Shown in pieces: positions 60,308 through 64,000 of a DNA stretch of 64,000 bases (within the stretch, counting starts at the first letter, position 1; each line of letters starts with the position of its first letter). The position numbers were made by a program, and so were the translations under genes. Location of the stretch: positions 97,459-161,458 of the forward strand of contig NZ_JACSET010000006.1 of NCBI RefSeq assembly GCF_014334325.1. Direction: 5' to 3'. Source of the stretch: Treponema sp. Marseille-Q4130 (GTDB taxonomy: Bacteria; Spirochaetota; Spirochaetia; Treponematales; Treponemataceae). The notes under the pieces are model-generated. The model worked only from the letters and a program-made list of their open reading frames with translations, made no database searches and had not been told where the DNA came from.

Positions 60308-61285
60308 CTATTGTGCATTGTATTTTTGATACGCGTTCCACGTCGTGCGGACGAGCGTATCCGTATCGGAATACTCCGCTTTCCAGCCGAGCTTTTCGTA
60401 CGCATATTTGCTCGTCGCAACGAGGGACGCGGGATCTCCTGCGCGGCGCGCGACATAGTCGGCGGGGATCGGGCGTCCTGTGATACGCCGCGCGGCGTCG
60501 ACCATTTCCGTCACCGTCGTGCCTTTTTCGCTTCCGAGATTTACCGAAATGCTTTCGTCGTGCTCTGCTATGTATTCGAGCGCTTTTACGTGTGCGGCGG
60601 CCAAATCGCTTACGTGCACGTAATCGCGGATACAGGTTCCGTCGCGCGTATCGTAATCGCTGCCGAATATTTTGAGCTTTTCGCGCATACCGCAGGCGAC
60701 TTCCATGATCACCGGCAAAAGGTTTGCGGGATTTTGTTCGAGGCCCGAGAGTTCTCCGTCGACGTCGTAGCCTGCGGCGTTAAAATAGCGGAGCGCTGCA
60801 AAACGCAAGCCTCGCAGTTTTTCGTACCATGCCATAAACTCTTCGATCGAAAGCTTCGTATAGCCGTAATAATTTTCGGGATGCTTCGGATGGCTTTCGT
60901 CAATCGGAAGATACTGCGGCTCTCCGAATACGGCTGCGGACGACGAAAACACCATGCGCTTGCATCCGTGAGAAACGGCGGCGTTCAAGATATTGAGCGT
61001 ACCGTTGATATTGTTAATAGAATATTTTTCGGGAGCGATCATCGATTCGCCTGCCGCTTTGAAAGCCGCCAAGTGTATAAAGGCGTCAAAGCCTTTTGCA
61101 AAGGCCGCGTCCAAATCACCCGGGATCAAAATCGTCCCGTATATGAATCCGTTTTCTTTAAAAAGATTTTGCCGCAGTCCGCTCGAAAGATTGTCGAAAA
61201 CGGTCACGCGATGATTTTTCTTCATCAATTCTTTAACGACGTGGCTGCCGATATACCCTGCGCCGCCGATTACCAACACGTTCAT
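60308..61285 (-). CDS. galE: UDP-glucose 4-epimerase
   Basis: A 325-residue short-chain dehydrogenase-type enzyme that interconverts UDP-glucose and UDP-galactose. The NAD-binding motif is VIGGAGYIGSHV. The catalytic Ser and Tyr-Lys pair lie in VFSSSAAVFGEP and YYGYTKLSIEEFM. Later patterns are ALRYFNAAGYDVDG and RDYVHVSDLAAAHV. A GGAGG site precedes the ATG. It starts upstream of and 23 bases before the M20 gene, so the two may be co-transcribed. Confidence 0.93.
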   Translation of the reverse strand: MNVLVIGGAGYIGSHVVKELMKKNHRVTVFDNLSSGLRQNLFKENGFIYGTILIPGDLDAAFAKGFDAFIHLAAFKAAGESMIAPEKYSINNINGTLNILNAAVSHGCKRMVFSSSAAVFGEPQYLPIDESHPKHPENYYGYTKLSIEEFMAWYEKLRGLRFAALRYFNAAGYDVDGELSGLEQNPANLLPVIMEVACGMREKLKIFGSDYDTRDGTCIRDYVHVSDLAAAHVKALEYIAEHDESISVNLGSEKGTTVTEMVDAARRITGRPIPADYVARRAGDPASLVATSKYAYEKLGWKAEYSDTDTLVRTTWNAYQKYNAQ

Positions 61286-61422
61286 GTATGCCTCCGCTAC
61301 GGCGGTAAGTATAGCGCATTTTCAGCGCAGCTGCCATAGTCCATCCGCACGCTGATTGTTCGGCTCGGCGATATGCGATCGATTTATCTGCTTTTTTTAT
61401 ATATCGATAAAAGTTGCTGTAG

Positions 61423-61860
61423 TTATTGCACGGAGCTTTCGCTTCCGACGAGGCACATCCATTCGGCTTCCGCAGCCAAAACGTCGCCGACATAGGCCTT
61501 GCCCGACTGCTTTACCATGTGCGGTGAAACGCGCAGATTCGTGATTTCCATGCGCACCGTATCGCCGGGACGCACTTGATTTCGAAACTTTACTTTATCG
61601 ACCGTAGCGAGAAAAAACAAACTGCTTTCCTGAAATTTCTTTTGAAAGCTGAGCGCCGCTCCTCCCGCCTGCGCCATCGTTTCAACGAGGATAACGCCGG
61701 GCACGACGGGATACTGCGGAAAATGTCCTTTAAAAAAGAAATCGTCGTCGGTAAATTTTCGCGTGCTTACGCTGCCGTTTTCATCGCACGAAAGTATTTC
61801 GTCGACAAATAAAAACGGCTTTCGGTGCGGTAAAAGAGAAGCGATATCGTTCGTAACCAT
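61423..61860 (-). CDS. fabZ: 3-hydroxyacyl-ACP dehydratase FabZ
   Basis: A 145-residue hot-dog-fold enzyme of type II fatty-acid synthesis. Diagnostic patterns are LLPHRKPFLFVDEIL, the catalytic His in FKGHFPQYPVVPGVILVETMAQ, and VKFRNQVRPGD. It comes 122 bases after fabF, a wider gap than usual in an operon but in the same direction. Confidence 0.95.
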   Translation of the reverse strand: MVTNDIASLLPHRKPFLFVDEILSCDENGSVSTRKFTDDDFFFKGHFPQYPVVPGVILVETMAQAGGAALSFQKKFQESSLFFLATVDKVKFRNQVRPGDTVRMEITNLRVSPHMVKQSGKAYVGDVLAAEAEWMCLVGSESSVQ

Positions 61861-61982
61861 AAGTCCCCCCTAATGCGTTTGCAGGCTGAATATCGAGTTT
61901 GAAAACATTAATTTTAACGCCGTGCTTTCGGCGTTATTGTTCGTTTTCAAACCCTCCATTCAGTTTTACAAAAAGGAAAATA

Positions 61983-63233
61983 TTAAATTCTTTTCAGTAC
62001 GATAACGCCGTTGTGTCCGCCGAAACCGAAGGTCGAACTCATGGCGCAGTCGACTTTGCATTCGATGCCTTTGTTCGGCGTATAATTCAAATCGCAGCCG
62101 CCTTCGACATCCTGTTCGTCGAGATTGATCGTCGGAGGGATAAAACCTTCTTCGATCGCTTTGATCGCAAACATCGCTTCGATTGCACCTGTAGCTCCGA
62201 GGCAGTGTCCGGTCATGCTCTTCGTCGACGATATGTGCAGCTTTTTCGCGTTTTCTTCGCCGAACGCGATCTTCAGCATCTGCGTTTCACAAGGGTCGTT
62301 CTTTTTCGTCGCCGTTCCGTGCGCGTTGTAATACTGCACTTCTTCCGGCTTTACGCCCGCGTCTTTAAGCGCTTCCGTCATAGCGGCCGCACCCCAAACG
62401 CCGTCGGGGTTCGGAGCGGTCAAGTGATAACCGTCGCTCGTTCCGCCGTAGCCTGCGAGTTCGGCGTATATCTTCGCTCCGCGTTTTTTCGCATGTTCGT
62501 ATTCTTCGAGCACGAATACCGCGCTGCCTTCACCCATGACAAAGCCTTCGCGCTTTTTGTCGAAGGGGCGGCTCGCCGCTGCGGGATTGTCCGCAAAGGA
62601 AGTCGAAAGCGCGTGGAGCACTTCAAAACCCGCGATGCCGAATCCGTTGATCGTACTCTCGGCTCCGCCGGCCAGACAAATATCGCGCCTGCCGCCTCTG
62701 ATAAAATCGAGTGCATCGCCGAGCGCGTCCGAACCGCTCGCGCATGCGGTCGTCACCGTGTGTGCCGGCCCGTGAATGCCGAAGGCCATGGAAATATTGC
62801 CGCATGCTTCGTTCGGAATCAGTTCGGGAATCGTCATAGGCGGCAGACGGTGCTGCGGACTCTGCGAATATTTGATACAGCAATCTTCGTTCACTTCGAA
62901 GCCGCCGATACCGACGCCCATAAAGATCGCAGCGTCTTTGATAACATCGCTGTTCGCTTCGATAGACGCATCGTCGAGCGCCATCTTTGCCGCGGCAACC
63001 GCATACTGCGAAAAGCGCGCCATCTTGCGCGCCGCTTCGGGATTCATATACTTGGTCGCGTCGAAGTTTTTCACTTCGCCCGCATAGCGCGCTTTAAATG
63101 TACTCGCATCGAAATGCGTGATGAGAGCAACTCCGCTTTTACCCGCTTTTGCCGCAGCCCACGTTTCCGCAACCGAATTTCCGATCGGGGTAACAGCTCC
63201 CATACCCGTTATAACAACACGCCTCTTTTCCAT
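61983..63233 (-). CDS. fabF: 3-oxoacyl-ACP synthase II FabF
   Basis: A 416-residue condensing enzyme that extends acyl-ACP. The Cys-His-His set is visible: TVTTACASGSDALG (Cys, about residue 163), YNAHGTATKKND (His, about residue 305) and KSMTGHCLGATG (His, about residue 340). Start MEKRRVVITGMGAVTPIG and length are standard. fabG lies upstream on the same strand. Confidence 0.97.
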   Translation of the reverse strand: MEKRRVVITGMGAVTPIGNSVAETWAAAKAGKSGVALITHFDASTFKARYAGEVKNFDATKYMNPEAARKMARFSQYAVAAAKMALDDASIEANSDVIKDAAIFMGVGIGGFEVNEDCCIKYSQSPQHRLPPMTIPELIPNEACGNISMAFGIHGPAHTVTTACASGSDALGDALDFIRGGRRDICLAGGAESTINGFGIAGFEVLHALSTSFADNPAAASRPFDKKREGFVMGEGSAVFVLEEYEHAKKRGAKIYAELAGYGGTSDGYHLTAPNPDGVWGAAAMTEALKDAGVKPEEVQYYNAHGTATKKNDPCETQMLKIAFGEENAKKLHISSTKSMTGHCLGATGAIEAMFAIKAIEEGFIPPTINLDEQDVEGGCDLNYTPNKGIECKVDCAMSSTFGFGGHNGVIVLKRI

Positions 63234-63287
63234 AACCGCAAACTCCTGTTTATTCCGTTATAAAATTAATAATTAATAATATGAGCT

Positions 63288-64000
63288 TTATGCGCCCATG
63301 CCGCCGTCTACGCCGAGCACTTGGGCCGTAACGTATGCCGACAGATCGCTTGCCAAAAACAGCACCGCGTTCGCAACGTCTTCGGTTTGCCCCGCGCGTT
63401 TGAGCGGAATCTGAGCGACCCACGCTTCGCGCGCTTTTTCATTCACCGCCTTTGTCATGTCCGTTTCGATATAGCCGGGCGCTACGGCGTTTACGCGTAC
63501 GCCGCGGGAACCGACTTCTTTTGCAAGGCTTTTCGTATAGCCGATGAGACCCGCTTTGCTCGCGCTGTAGTTGACCTGCCCCGCCCCGCCGTGTATGCCG
63601 ACGATACTCGACATATTGATTATCGAACCGGATTTTTTGTGAATCATATCGTTTGAAACGATCTGCGTTGCAACGAATACTGCAGTGAGATTGACGTCGA
63701 GAACTTTTTGCCAATCTTCGATTTTCATGCGGAACGAAAGACCGTCCTTCGTGATGCCCGCGTTATTGACGAGCACGTCAAATCCCCCTGAAGCCGAAAG
63801 CGCTTCTTTAACGACTTCCGAAAGGCGGGCGGCATCTCCCGCATCGGCAGAGATTTCGTGAAAAGCCGTACCCTGCGATGAGGCGAACCGTTCCAGCTCC
63901 GATTTCGCTTCCGACGGATGCGAGCAGAGACCCCACACTTCCGCGCCTTCGCGCAAAAAAGTTTCTACGATCTTTCGACCGATGCCGCGGCTCGATCCGG
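63288..64000 (-). CDS. fabG: 3-oxoacyl-ACP reductase FabG (start outside the window)
   Basis: At least 236 codons of a short-chain dehydrogenase. The frame is open to the window edge. The last bases read GSSRGIGRKIVETFLREGAEV, the end of the NADP-binding TGxxxGIG motif. NNAG is in VLVNNAGITKDGL; the catalytic Ser, Tyr and Lys are in NMSSIVGIHGG and YSASKAGLIGYTK. The end GVDGGMGA is typical of FabG. With fabF and fabZ it forms a fatty-acid synthesis cluster. Confidence 0.95.
   Translation of the reverse strand, partial: GSSRGIGRKIVETFLREGAEVWGLCSHPSEAKSELERFASSQGTAFHEISADAGDAARLSEVVKEALSASGGFDVLVNNAGITKDGLSFRMKIEDWQKVLDVNLTAVFVATQIVSNDMIHKKSGSIINMSSIVGIHGGAGQVNYSASKAGLIGYTKSLAKEVGSRGVRVNAVAPGYIETDMTKAVNEKAREAWVAQIPLKRAGQTEDVANAVLFLASDLSAYVTAQVLGVDGGMGA

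Noticed and set aside
59823-61339. Plus-strand frames opposite the M20 and galE genes
   Set aside because: They are shadows without ribosome sites or domains; the minus-strand genes have full family motifs.

Overview
The window looks like the chromosome of a moderate-GC spirochaete, most probably a Treponema. The evidence is the treponemal gene order tuf-rpsJ...secY-rpmJ-rpsM-rpsK-rpoA-rplQ (no rpsD, adk, map or infA in the block), lipoproteins with loose spirochaetal lipoboxes, an OmpP1/FadL-like outer-membrane protein of treponemal type, and a DUF4954 beta-helix protein. All names were assigned by reading the sequence; no database search was run.

Layout. 1-921: end of murJ and a small membrane protein. 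1073-8560: a four-gene surface operon (two FN3-repeat lipoproteins, a small lipoprotein, a likely outer-membrane protein). 8890-24047 (minus): a zinc-ribbon protein, then the alpha, spc and S10 ribosomal operons headed by tuf, with a promoter near 24500 and a leader of about 440 nt. 24602-28006 (minus): valS and an HD hydrolase. 28188-32447: a BrnTA remnant, a GH73-like lipoprotein, radC, an HtrA protease and a VapBC-type pair. 32616-40568: uvrB, bacteriohemerythrin, ketosamine kinase, an NrdR-box-controlled nrdDG operon, an Fe-S protein and a DUF488 protein. 40677-42605: a GntP permease and tRNA-Arg. 42718-47300: an accessory region with a Zn macrodomain gene, two acetyltransferases, a DUF1722/pyrimidine-dimer glycosylase pair and several gene fragments. 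47465-54193: tsaD, a divergent polysaccharide deacetylase, a sigma factor, thrH and the DUF4954 gene. 54298-58805: an M16-like protein that has lost its zinc motif, and the FadL-like protein. 59055-64000 (minus): M20 peptidase, galE, and fabZ, fabF and fabG.

Three non-coding patterns stand out. First, one structured 5' leader RNA occurs three times, always in sense orientation directly before a start codon: the zinc-ribbon gene (minus, 9142-9330), the GntP permease (minus, 42069-42390) and the FadL-like gene (plus, 57320-57545). Its helices are kept by compensatory changes, one 19-nt loop is almost invariant, and it ends in the Shine-Dalgarno. It matches no riboswitch I know and is the best candidate for an undescribed system. 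Second, about ten genes have a -10 hexamer only 6-9 nt before ATG and no Shine-Dalgarno, which predicts leaderless mRNAs. Third, a REP-like palindrome family built on CCCCGACGC/GCGTCGGGG lies at gene ends.
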